Source: SCRT01 sp036379455 (GTDB lineage: Bacteria; Pseudomonadota; Gammaproteobacteria; Nevskiales; Nevskiaceae). From it: a stretch of 31,717 bases of DNA. The stretch is from contig DASVGQ010000175.1 in the NCBI GenBank assembly GCA_036379455.1, positions 1 to 31,717 on the forward strand, read 5' to 3'. Position numbers and translations under genes: made by a program. The notes under the pieces were generated by a model that saw only the letters and a program-made list of their open reading frames with translations, had not been told where the DNA came from and did not search any database. Shown here one piece after another: positions 8,713 through 16,769 of the stretch (position 1 is its first letter; each line of letters starts with the position of its first letter).

Positions 8713-10404
8713 ATGAAAACGACCGTCGGTGACCTGCTCGTCTCCCGGTTGGCGCAGCTGGGGGTGAAACACCTGTTTGGCGTGCCCGGAGACTTCAATC
8801 TCCAGTTCCTTGACCAGATCGAGAAGTCCGGCGACATGGAGTTCGTCGGCTGTTGCAACGAGCTCAACGCGGCCTACGCGGCCGACGGCTATGCGCGGGT
8901 GCACGGCATCGCGGCGGTGGCGACGACCTACGGCGTCGGTGACCTGAGCGCGGCCTGCGGCATCGGTGGGGCGCACGCGGATCACGTGCCGGTGGTGCTC
9001 GTCAGCGGCGCGCCGCCGCTCTACGCCATGCGCGATGGCGTGCCGATGCACCACTCGTTTGGTGACGGCGACTACGAGAACTTCATGGAGTGTTTCCGCC
9101 AGATCTGCGTCGACTGCACGCGGCTGACGCCGGATAACGCGGACCTCGAGATCACGCGCATCCTCGACTCGTGCGACCGCTACAAGCGGCCGGTGTATGT
9201 GCAGCTGCCGTCGGACGTGTCGCACGTCGGAATCGAAGTCGACAGCATCGAGATGAAGCTCGACCGCCGCAGCAACGCGGAACGGCTGGAATCGGCGATC
9301 GCCAAGGCCATGGAACGCTGGAAGGCGGCGCGCAGGCCGGCGATCCTGGCGGGCATCGACGTCAAGCGGCTCGCGCTGGAGGCACCGCTGCTGGAGTTCG
9401 CGGAGCTGACGGGAACGCCGTACGCGCTGGTGCTGACCGCGCGCAACATGCTGCCCGAGCTGCACTCGCTGTTCCTCGGCATCTACAAGGGCGCGCTGTC
9501 GGACGCGAAGTGCCGCGAGCGGATCGAGAAGGCGGACTTCCTCATCACCACGTCGCCGCGTTTCATCGAGATCAACTCGGGGATGTACACGCAGAACCTG
9601 CCGCGCGCAGGCGTCGTGCGATTGGAAAACGACGTGGTGTATGTCGATGGCGAAGCCTTCTATGCGGTACGGCCGGACGAGTTCCTGCGCGGTTTCACCG
9701 CCGCGCTGCGGGCGTCGGGAAAGCTCGGCAAGGTGCATCGGTATGTCCACGGCAAGCGGCCGACCGTGCCGCGCGTGCGCGCGAAGTCTGCGCTGACGCA
9801 GGAGCGTCTCTGGCCACGCATGGCCGCGTTCATCGAGCCGGGTGACGTGGTGCTGACGGAGATCGGCACCTCCAGCCTCGGCATCGAGTCGCAGGTGCTG
9901 CCGCCGGACATCACCTATATCAGCTCCAAGTTCTGGGGCGCCATCGGCTTTGCGCTGCCCGCCACGCTGGGGGCCGCGATCGCCGCGCCGGAGCGGCGCA
10001 CGCTGTTGTTCATCGGCGACGGTTCGCTGCAAGTGACGGCCCAGGAGCTGTCGACGATCTTCCAGCTCGCCGAGAAGACCATCATCTTCGTGGTCAACAA
10101 CCGCGGCTACACGATCGAGCGCTGCATCTTCGGCATGCACGCGGCCTACAACGACGTGCACAACTGGGATTACACCATGCTACCGGCTGCCTTCAACGGC
10201 ACCGATCGTTGCGCGACCTTCAAGGCCGGAACCGAAGGAGAACTGGAGAAGGTGCTGAAGGCCGCTGCCTCCGGCTCCGCGCCGGTGACCTTCGTGGAGC
10301 TCGCCTTGGAGCCGCACGACGCGCCCGAGATGCTGAAGAAGTTCGGGCCGGTTGCCGCCGAGCTCGACTACGGCGCCCTCGGGCCGCAGCGCGCGTCCGC
10401 CTGA
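8713..10404 (+). CDS. Thiamine-diphosphate 2-oxo-acid decarboxylase (indolepyruvate/phenylpyruvate/pyruvate type)
   Basis: This 563-residue enzyme of the pyruvate decarboxylase family decarboxylates a 2-oxo acid to an aldehyde. The motifs seen are GVPGDFNL at residues 23-30 and the cofactor-activating glutamate Glu50 in CNELNAAYAADGYAR. The double histidine in PMHHSFGDG (113-114) is characteristic of pyruvate and indolepyruvate decarboxylases rather than acetolactate synthases. The ThDP/Mg signature GDGS (435-438) ends in NN at 462-463. The start at 8713 is chosen because GGAG lies 7 bases upstream and family proteins begin with this TTVGDLLVSRL segment; an earlier GTG/ATG at 8662 lacks support. 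Given the kynurenine neighbours, an aromatic 2-oxo acid from Trp, Phe or Tyr transamination is a likely substrate, but specificity is not readable here. Confidence 0.85.
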   Translation: MKTTVGDLLVSRLAQLGVKHLFGVPGDFNLQFLDQIEKSGDMEFVGCCNELNAAYAADGYARVHGIAAVATTYGVGDLSAACGIGGAHADHVPVVLVSGAPPLYAMRDGVPMHHSFGDGDYENFMECFRQICVDCTRLTPDNADLEITRILDSCDRYKRPVYVQLPSDVSHVGIEVDSIEMKLDRRSNAERLESAIAKAMERWKAARRPAILAGIDVKRLALEAPLLEFAELTGTPYALVLTARNMLPELHSLFLGIYKGALSDAKCRERIEKADFLITTSPRFIEINSGMYTQNLPRAGVVRLENDVVYVDGEAFYAVRPDEFLRGFTAALRASGKLGKVHRYVHGKRPTVPRVRAKSALTQERLWPRMAAFIEPGDVVLTEIGTSSLGIESQVLPPDITYISSKFWGAIGFALPATLGAAIAAPERRTLLFIGDGSLQVTAQELSTIFQLAEKTIIFVVNNRGYTIERCIFGMHAAYNDVHNWDYTMLPAAFNGTDRCATFKAGTEGELEKVLKAAASGSAPVTFVELALEPHDAPEMLKKFGPVAAELDYGALGPQRASA

Positions 10405-10973
10405 GGCGAGGGCCGGGAGGAGACGATCGGCGGTCGACGTCGCGCGTCTCGTCTGTGCTTGCGGGCCGGCGAATGCGAAGCCGGTACTTGGTAGTGCGCC
10501 AGACGGACGGGATCGAAGCGACGACTTCGGCGCTTCGATCGACGCGTTTCGCGATCGATACCGGTGAATCGGACGCGCCGGATGCAGGGTTGACCGCTGC
10601 GTTTCGCCAGCGTCGCCGCGCGGTTGTATCATTCACTTGACGCGTTTCACGCAGTCGAGCGGAAGTGCAGGGTGATGGCAGGTCTGGCTGGACGGGGCAT
10701 CCGCAGTAGGGCGTCGCACATCGACGGCACCCGCTGCCGCCCGCGCTGGGCCGCCTCCGCGCTGCGTGCAGACGTAGTAACGGACTCGCTTCGTGCGAGG
10801 CTCCGCCGCAACGCACGGAAGCAGTTCCGGGCGTCGTTTGACATCGTGCCAATGGTTGCCCACGCCCGTGGTGTCGACGTGAGAGCCATCTACACGCGTG
10901 CCGTGTGGGTGAAGCTTTGCTGAGCGAGCAAATCACGTTTTTACGGGAAGCAGCATCAAGGAGGCAGGGCACA
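10405..10973. other. Intergenic stretch with a perfect inverted repeat
   Basis: About 570 bases with no recognisable gene; the frames present are arginine-rich chance ORFs. A perfect inverted repeat with 10-base arms and a 10-base loop lies at 10511-10540 (GATCGAAGCG/CGCTTCGATC), about 107 bases after the decarboxylase stop. It lacks a T-run, so it may be a 3' RNA structure or a regulator site rather than an intrinsic terminator. The right end carries an AAGGAGG ribosome site for the outer-membrane protein gene. Confidence 0.45.
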
Positions 10974-12071
10974 ATGTTCAGAAGAAGCAAGCACTGGCTG
11001 ACGCTCGGAGTGCTGAGCGCAGGCGCGCTCGGCTTTGCCGGCATGGCAGCCGCCGCAGGAGCGCCGCCGAACGGCGCGGGTCCATACGACGCACAGCACC
11101 CGATGACGATGAACGACGTCGGCTTCACCGGACCGCTGGAAGCGCCGAACGCACGAACCGTGCCGAAGGGCGCATGGATCCTTGAGCCGTATCTCACGTA
11201 CAACATCGATTACGGTAAGTACAACCACGGCGGCAGTTTCAGCAGTACCCCGAACACGAATATGTTCTTGAGCGCGACGTTGATCCAGTACGGCGTGACG
11301 AACCGCTTCAACGTTTCGCTGATCCCGACGTTCTGGGCGGCCAACATATCTGGCGGGCTTCCGCCGCAATTGGGCGGGCCGAGCGGCGCGAGCAACGGCC
11401 TGCGGATGGGCGACATGACGTTGCGCGGGCAGTACAACCTGATCCCGTTCCAGCACGTCAACGACCTCACGCCGATCACTTCGGTGGCGGTCGCGGAGCA
11501 CATGCCGACAGGTTCTTATGACGGCCTGAACACGATGGCCGATGGTCTGGCGAACAGCGGCATCTGGTCGACGGACATCGGGCTGTGGACAGAGAACTAC
11601 TGGAGCCTGCCGAACGGACACATGGCACGTTCGCGTTTCACGGTTGACTACAGCTTCCCCGACTCGTCGTCGTCGGTGAACGGGATCAGCGCGCTGGGCG
11701 GAGGCACGACGCGTAACTTTACCGGGACCGCGAACGGCTCAAATACGTTAACGGTGGACGCGTCGTTCGAGTACGCGCTGACGACGACCTGGATTCCGGT
11801 CATCGAGGCGGTGTACAAGTACACGAACGGTGGAAAGGTGGCGGGCTATAACGTCAACAGCTTCACGTCGTCCGGACTTCCGGATTTTTCGACCGCGACG
11901 CCGGTTCTAGCGTACAACGGCAGCTCGCAGGTGCTGGAAGTGGATCCGGCCATCGAGTTCATGTTCAACCAGAACATTGGTCTGATCGTCGGCGTCCAGG
12001 CTTCGGTCTGGGGCTCGAACACCTCGGCTTACGTCGTGCCGCAGGCGGCCCTCGACATGTTCTTCATGTAA
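10974..12071 (+). CDS. Outer-membrane beta-barrel protein (transporter-like, phenol-degradation MetA-type)
   Basis: This 365-residue exported protein has a Sec signal peptide (RRSKHW, hydrophobic core LTLGVLSAGALGFAG, cleavage near AAA-AGA at about residue 27). The mature part is rich in alternating aromatic/polar strands and ends in a terminal phenylalanine-rich strand (QAALDMFFM), as in outer-membrane barrels. The blocks GAWILEPYLTY, FNVSLIPTFW and VIEAVYKYTN recall the putative meta-pathway phenol degradation/DUF3034-like transporter families. A channel for hydrophobic or aromatic compounds is a family-level guess. The ATG at 10974 is preceded by AAGGAGG and gives a complete signal peptide. 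The gene is followed by a strong intrinsic terminator and appears to be a single transcription unit. Confidence 0.7.
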   Translation: MFRRSKHWLTLGVLSAGALGFAGMAAAAGAPPNGAGPYDAQHPMTMNDVGFTGPLEAPNARTVPKGAWILEPYLTYNIDYGKYNHGGSFSSTPNTNMFLSATLIQYGVTNRFNVSLIPTFWAANISGGLPPQLGGPSGASNGLRMGDMTLRGQYNLIPFQHVNDLTPITSVAVAEHMPTGSYDGLNTMADGLANSGIWSTDIGLWTENYWSLPNGHMARSRFTVDYSFPDSSSSVNGISALGGGTTRNFTGTANGSNTLTVDASFEYALTTTWIPVIEAVYKYTNGGKVAGYNVNSFTSSGLPDFSTATPVLAYNGSSQVLEVDPAIEFMFNQNIGLIVGVQASVWGSNTSAYVVPQAALDMFFM

Positions 12072-12117
12072 CCTGAGGCCATCGGTATTCGCAGCGCTTC
12101 GCAAGAGGCGCGACGAG

Positions 12118-12148
12118 AAACGGGGCAGCTTGGCTGCCCCGTTTTTTT
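12118..12148 (+). terminator. Rho-independent terminator of the outer-membrane protein gene
   Basis: A perfect 9-bp stem CGGGGCAGC (12121-12129)/GCTGCCCCG (12133-12141) with a TTG loop is followed by seven Ts (12142-12148). Three As before the stem can extend the pairing. It lies 46 bases after the stop of the plus-strand gene and also separates it from the convergent dehydrogenase gene. Confidence 0.92.
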
Positions 12149-12195
12149 ATTGTCCGCCGGATTCACCAGCGCGCGGGCTCGCGGATGGCAACGCC

Positions 12196-13485
12196 TCAGG
12201 GGTAAAGCCCGCGCACCTCGACGGCTTCTAGGATGCGCGTGCAGGCGAGGATGAACGCCGCGGTGCGCAGCGACACCTTGCGATCCTTCGCTACTTGGGC
12301 CACCGCCTTGTACGCGGTGCGCATGACATCTTCGAGGCGCTGGTTCACAACGTCCTCGTTCCAGAAGAAGCTGGAGAGGTCCTGCACCCACTCGAGGTAG
12401 CTCACCGTGGCGCCGCCGGCGTTGGCCAGCACGTCGGGGACGATTGTCACGCCCTTGTCGCGCAGGATGTCGTCAGCATCCGGGGTAGTCGGGCCGTTGG
12501 CGCCTTCGATCATCAGGCGCGTGTCGATCAGCCCGGCGTTGTCGCGCGTTATCTGCCGCTCCAGCGCCGCGGGAATCAGGATGTCGGTCTTCAGCGACCA
12601 GAATTCCTTTGGCGTGAGCGTAGCGCAGCCCGGCGCGCCGCCGACGCCGCCGTGCTGCTTCGCGTACGCCGACAGTTTGGCGATGTCGAGCCCGCGCTCG
12701 TTGTGCACGATGCCGGTGTAGTCGTAGACCGCGATGACCTTGGCGCCGGCGTCGCTCAGCAGCTGCGCCGCGGTGCCGCCGACGTTGCCGAAGCCCTGCA
12801 ACGCCACGCGCGCGCCGGACAGCTGCATGCCGAGGTCGCGGCACGCCTCCGTCGCGATGATGTAGATGCCGCGGCCGGTGGCCGCCACGCGCCCCAGGCT
12901 GCCGCCCAGCGAGACGGGCTTGCCGGTCACCGCCGCGGGTACCGTGTGCCCGACGCCGATGGAGTAGGTGTCCATCATCCACGCCATGATCTGGCCGTTG
13001 GTGTTCACGTCCGGCGCCGGGACGTCCACTTCCGGACCGATGATGATGCTGATCTCGCTGGTGTAGCGCCGCGTGACGCGTTCCAGCTCGGGCTGCGAGT
13101 ACTGCTTCGGGTCGATGCGTATGCCGCCCTTGGCGCCGCCGAAGGGCAGGTTGACCACCGCGCACTTGGTGGACATCCACGCCGACAGCGCCATCACCTC
13201 CGAGAGCGTGACGTCCGGGTGGAAGCGGACGCCGCCCTTGCCCGGACCGCGCGCCATGTTGTGCTGCACCCGATAGCCCTCGAAGTGTTCTATGTCGCCG
13301 CTGTCGCGACGCACGGGGACATCCACCATCAGGATGCGCTTGGGACGCTTGAGCGTTCCCACCGCCCGCGCCAGCGGCCCGAGATAGGGCGTCACCCGAT
13401 CGACCTGCTTGAGGTACATCTCCCACGGACCGATGTTGTCCGCGTTCAGGAACGAAGGGACGTCTTTCCGCTTTTCACTTGCCAT
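12196..13485 (-). CDS. Glu/Leu/Phe/Val dehydrogenase family protein, probable glutamate dehydrogenase
   Basis: This 429-residue NAD(P)-dependent amino-acid dehydrogenase interconverts glutamate and 2-oxoglutarate plus ammonia in the cytoplasm. The segment RVQHNMARGPGKGGVRFHP lies at residues 72-90 and the catalytic-lysine motif NLPFGGAKGG is near Lys119. The catalytic aspartate is Asp159 in VPAPDVNTNG, and the nucleotide-binding GFGNVGG is at 231-237. The C-terminal GANGPTTPDAD and VPDVLANAGGATVSYLEW are also typical of GDH. The start at 13485 follows AAGGAG by 8 bases; an upstream GTG/ATG at 13539 would add 18 unconserved residues. The gene converges on the outer-membrane protein gene. A 10-bp inverted repeat lies 61 bases upstream of its start. 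NAD versus NADP preference is not decided. Confidence 0.92.
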   Translation of the reverse strand: MASEKRKDVPSFLNADNIGPWEMYLKQVDRVTPYLGPLARAVGTLKRPKRILMVDVPVRRDSGDIEHFEGYRVQHNMARGPGKGGVRFHPDVTLSEVMALSAWMSTKCAVVNLPFGGAKGGIRIDPKQYSQPELERVTRRYTSEISIIIGPEVDVPAPDVNTNGQIMAWMMDTYSIGVGHTVPAAVTGKPVSLGGSLGRVAATGRGIYIIATEACRDLGMQLSGARVALQGFGNVGGTAAQLLSDAGAKVIAVYDYTGIVHNERGLDIAKLSAYAKQHGGVGGAPGCATLTPKEFWSLKTDILIPAALERQITRDNAGLIDTRLMIEGANGPTTPDADDILRDKGVTIVPDVLANAGGATVSYLEWVQDLSSFFWNEDVVNQRLEDVMRTAYKAVAQVAKDRKVSLRTAAFILACTRILEAVEVRGLYP

Positions 13486-13545
13486 GAATCGTGCTCCTTG
13501 CGTTGGCTGGTCATGACGATATGTGCGCGCAGGCCGCATCCTGGA

Positions 13546-13578
13546 GCGATCGCGTGTTGACTCGCATTACGCGATCGC
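13546..13578. promoter_or_regulatory. Inverted repeat upstream of the glutamate dehydrogenase gene (possible operator)
   Basis: Perfect 10-base arms GCGATCGCGT (13546-13555) and ACGCGATCGC (13569-13578) are separated by 13 bases. Each arm contains the self-palindrome GCGATCGC. The repeat sits 61 bases upstream of the minus-strand ATG at 13485, where a regulator could control transcription; a hairpin in the leader RNA is the alternative. Confidence 0.4.
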
Positions 13579-14028
13579 GGCGCGCGCAGCGTCAAGTGCG
13601 CCGGCCAAGCCGTGTCAGCGGCAACGGACATACCTCCGGACGCTGATGGCGGCCTTCACGCAGCGTGTGCGTGGAACACCGACTGCTTGTGTGGCCAGTT
13701 TGCGTGCGCGTGCACATAGCGTTGACGCCGTGCGTACACCCTGTCGGTTCGGAAATCGGCAGTCGACGATCGACGCTGCCGCACGCCGGGAACCACCGCC
13801 GCGATGAGCGGTCCACAGCGCGCACGAACGAAGCGGCGCGTTTGCAAGATGCAGGCGTTCGAGCGGGTGGAGCAGAGCGTGCCGACGCGCGGTCGAGAGC
13901 CGTCATGACGGCGGACGCGGAGCTTTGTGCACAGCACAGGGGCGAGTATTAGTATCGAAAACGGAATCCGGCGTCAGGATGTGCATCGCGCAGGTTCACG
14001 CCGGCATGAACGACTGGAGGAGAAGCTG
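13579..14028. other. Divergent intergenic region with a possible promoter for the Liv operon
   Basis: This is the rest of the roughly 540-base gap between the divergent dehydrogenase and binding-protein genes, with no recognisable gene. A weak sigma-70-like pair TTGTGC (13925-13930) and TATTAG (13947-13952) with a 16-base spacer lies about 75 bases before the ATG at 14029 and could start the Liv operon. A strong GGAGGAG ribosome site lies at its right end. Confidence 0.35.
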
Positions 14029-15288
14029 ATGATCAAGCGGCTGGTATGGCTGGGTGCGGCAGCAGGCGCGTTGCTGTCCTGCGGCCCCGTGTTTGCAGCA
14101 TGTACGATCCCGTTCGGCGCGATCATGTCGGTGACCGGTTCCCTCGGCGTGCTCGGTCAGCCGATCGCCAAGACCGTCCAGCTCGCGGTCGACAACGTCA
14201 ACGCCGCGGGCGGCGTGAACGGTTGTCAGCTGGACCTCCACATGCTCGATGACCAGACCAACCCGACGGTCTCGGTCGACGATGCGAAGAAGCTCATCGA
14301 CATCAGCCACGTGCCGGTGATCGTCGGCCCGTTGACCAGCGGCGCGACGCAGGCGGTGATGACTTCGGTGGCGGCGCCGTCCAAGGTCGTGCTGATCACG
14401 CCGTCGGCGACGTCCCCGGTATTCACGAAGCTCGCCAAGGAAGGCAAGTTCGGCGGCTGGTTCTTCCGCACGGCGCCTTCCGACGCTCTGCAGGGCGCAG
14501 CGCTGGCCAAGGCCGCGTGGGACAAGGGCTACCGCAAGGTGGCGATCCTGGCGCTGAACTCGTCCTACGGCGAGGGCCAGGGCGGAGCCTTCGCGGCCGG
14601 CTTCAAGAAGCTCGGCGGCACGATCACCAACACGGTGTTCTACGACGCCAGCCAGTCGTCCTATCGATCCGAAGTGACGAAGGCGATGAGCCCGACGCCG
14701 GATGCCGTATTGATCATCGGCTACCCGGGCGACGGCACGCTGCTGACGCGCGAGTGGATCGCCGCCGGCGGCACGCAGAACCTCCTGACGACGGAAGGGC
14801 TGAAGTCCGAGTCCTACATCAAGGACGTGGGCCCGCAGTACTTCCAGAAGCTGGTTGCCACCGCCCCGGGCAACGTATCCACGGCGTCGACCAAGCCCTT
14901 CGACGAGGCCTACGCCGCCAAATACGGCAAGGTTTCCACCTCTCCGTTCGTGCCCAACGCCTATGACGCCGTGGTGGTGGCGGCGCTGGCGATGGAAGAG
15001 GCCAAGAGCGACAAGCCGGACGCCATCCGCGACGCGATCCGCAAGGTGACGGCGACGGGCGGTGTCGAGGTCGACGCGGGCGTGGCGGGGCTGAAGAAGG
15101 CCCGAGAGCTGCTGGCAAAGGGCAAGAAGATCCGGTACATCGGCGCCAGCGGTCCGCTACAGTTCGACAAGTGGGGCGACGTGCAGGATCCGATGATCAC
15201 GTGGGGCGTTACGCCGGACGGCAAGATCAAGACCACCGGCGAGATCAGCATCGCGGACCTGCACAAGCTGGTCAGCGAGGGCGAATAA
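14029..15288 (+). CDS. Branched-chain amino-acid-type ABC transporter, periplasmic binding protein 1
   Basis: This 419-residue protein has a Sec signal peptide (MIKRLVW, hydrophobic core, probable cut at VFA-AC near residue 23) and a Peripla_BP_6/LivJ-type fold. The family features seen are GAIMSVTGSLGVLGQPIAK at the mature start, NAAGGVNGCQL, LDDQTNPTVSVDDAKKLI, GPLTSGATQAV and a C-terminal GPLQFDKWGDV. Two cysteines in the mature protein (at the new N-terminus and in NGCQL) could form a disulfide. It captures an amino acid or similar small ligand in the periplasm for the LivGFHM importer downstream. The start at 14029 follows GGAGGAGA closely; longer upstream frames lack support. It is closely paralogous to the next gene. 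Confidence 0.92.
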   Translation: MIKRLVWLGAAAGALLSCGPVFAACTIPFGAIMSVTGSLGVLGQPIAKTVQLAVDNVNAAGGVNGCQLDLHMLDDQTNPTVSVDDAKKLIDISHVPVIVGPLTSGATQAVMTSVAAPSKVVLITPSATSPVFTKLAKEGKFGGWFFRTAPSDALQGAALAKAAWDKGYRKVAILALNSSYGEGQGGAFAAGFKKLGGTITNTVFYDASQSSYRSEVTKAMSPTPDAVLIIGYPGDGTLLTREWIAAGGTQNLLTTEGLKSESYIKDVGPQYFQKLVATAPGNVSTASTKPFDEAYAAKYGKVSTSPFVPNAYDAVVVAALAMEEAKSDKPDAIRDAIRKVTATGGVEVDAGVAGLKKARELLAKGKKIRYIGASGPLQFDKWGDVQDPMITWGVTPDGKIKTTGEISIADLHKLVSEGE

Positions 15289-15329
15289 ACATCGAGCGGA
15301 TTGCCGGTAGATCCGTAATGAAGCAAGGC

Positions 15330-15358
15330 AAGGCGGTGATCGATCGGGTCACCGCCTT
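15330..15358 (+). terminator. Hairpin between the two binding-protein genes (probable partial terminator or processing structure)
   Basis: A perfect 10-bp stem AAGGCGGTGA (15330-15339)/TCACCGCCTT (15349-15358) with a 9-base loop is followed by TGTTT. The T-run is short. Such hairpins after the first binding-protein gene of ABC operons commonly reduce read-through or protect the upstream message, which yields more binding protein than transporter. Confidence 0.6.
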
Positions 15359-15484
15359 TGTTTCGATGCAGGCACCGCTGCGTTCACAGGCGGACCGCAT
15401 CAGTGCCGCAGCAACGGATGGGAACGGGTTCGGGGTCGGCGGTACGTCCGTTCGCATCGTGAAACGGGATTCGAGGAGAAACGC

Positions 15485-16744
15485 GTGATCAGGAAGCTCG
15501 CGGTTTGTGCGGTAGCCGCGGTGGCGCTGTCGGCGAGTGCGCCCGTGTTTGCGGCGTGCACGACGACGATCGGAGCAATCATGTCGGTGACGGGGCCGCT
15601 CGGGGTACTCGGCGAGCCGATCGCCAAGGTCGTTGACCTGGCGGCTCACGACATCAACACGGCCGGAGGCGTCAACGGCTGCGAGCTCAAGGTCGCGATG
15701 CTCGACGACCAGACCAACCCGACCATATCCGTCGACGCTGCCAAGAAGCTCGTCGACATCGACCATGTGCCGGTGATCATCGGGCCGGTCGCCAGCGGTC
15801 CGGCGCAGGCGGTGCTGACTTCGGTGGTCGTGCCTTCCAAGGTCGTCATGATCACGCCGACCGCCACGTCGCCGGTATTCACGCAGTTGGCGAAGGAGGG
15901 GAAGACCGGCGGATGGTTCTTCCGCACCGCGCCGTCCGATGCGCTGCAGGGCGCCGGCATGGCGCAGGTCGCGTGGGATGCGGGTTACCGCAACGTTGCG
16001 GTGCTGGCGCTCAACAGCGCCTATGGCCGCGGGCTGGGCGGGGCCTTCATCACCGCCTACAAGAACCTCGGTGGGCACATCACACACGAAGTGTTCTACG
16101 ACGCCAGCCAGGCTTCGTATCGTTCCGAAGTGACGCGCGCGATGACGCCGAAGCCCGACGCGGTGTTTCTCGTCGGCTATCCCGGCGACGGCACGCTGTT
16201 GACGCGCGAGTGGATCGCGGCGGGCGGTACGCAGCATCTCCTGCTTTCGGAAGGACTGCAGTCGGAGTCCTATATCAAGGACGTGGGCGCGAAGTATTTC
16301 CAGAAGGCACACGGCACAGCGCCCGGCAGCGCCACGACGCCGTCGACAAAGATCTTCACGGATGAGGTACAGGCTGCCTACAAGATTCCCGCTGCGCAGC
16401 CTTTCATCGACAACACCTACGACGCGGTCGTGGTCGCGGCGCTGGCGATGGATGAGGCGAAGAGCGACAAACCGGAGGCGATCCGCGCGGCCATGCGCAA
16501 GGTCACGGATCCGGACGGCACGAAGATCTACGCGGGTCCGGCGGAGCTGAAGAAGGGGCTGCAGCTGATCGCGGAAGGCAAGCCGATTCGGTACGTCGGC
16601 GCCAGCGGTCCGCTGCAGTTCGACCAGTACGGCGATGTGCTCGATCCGCTGCGCACCTGGAAGGTCCTGCCGAACGGCAAGATCGACTATGTCAGCGAGA
16701 TCTCCGTCGGCCAGCTCGAGAAGCTGGTGCGGAAGCTGCACTAG
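15485..16744 (+). CDS. Branched-chain amino-acid-type ABC transporter, periplasmic binding protein 2
   Basis: This 419-residue paralog of the preceding gene has exactly the same length and shares most blocks: GAIMSVTGPLGVLGEPIAK, NTAGGVNGCEL, GWFFRTAPSDALQGA, GYPGDGTLLTREWIAAGG and GASGPLQFDQYGDV. It starts with GTG at 15485, six bases after GAGGAG, and has a Sec signal peptide ending VFA-AC. Differences cluster in the middle and C-terminal part, for example an inserted charged stretch KIFTDEVQAAYKIP. This would suit binding of a different ligand while docking to the same membrane unit. It is followed closely by livG, and arose by tandem duplication. Confidence 0.92.
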   Translation: MIRKLAVCAVAAVALSASAPVFAACTTTIGAIMSVTGPLGVLGEPIAKVVDLAAHDINTAGGVNGCELKVAMLDDQTNPTISVDAAKKLVDIDHVPVIIGPVASGPAQAVLTSVVVPSKVVMITPTATSPVFTQLAKEGKTGGWFFRTAPSDALQGAGMAQVAWDAGYRNVAVLALNSAYGRGLGGAFITAYKNLGGHITHEVFYDASQASYRSEVTRAMTPKPDAVFLVGYPGDGTLLTREWIAAGGTQHLLLSEGLQSESYIKDVGAKYFQKAHGTAPGSATTPSTKIFTDEVQAAYKIPAAQPFIDNTYDAVVVAALAMDEAKSDKPEAIRAAMRKVTDPDGTKIYAGPAELKKGLQLIAEGKPIRYVGASGPLQFDQYGDVLDPLRTWKVLPNGKIDYVSEISVGQLEKLVRKLH

Positions 16745-16769
16745 GCGCAACCAGGCGAGGCCGGGGAAG

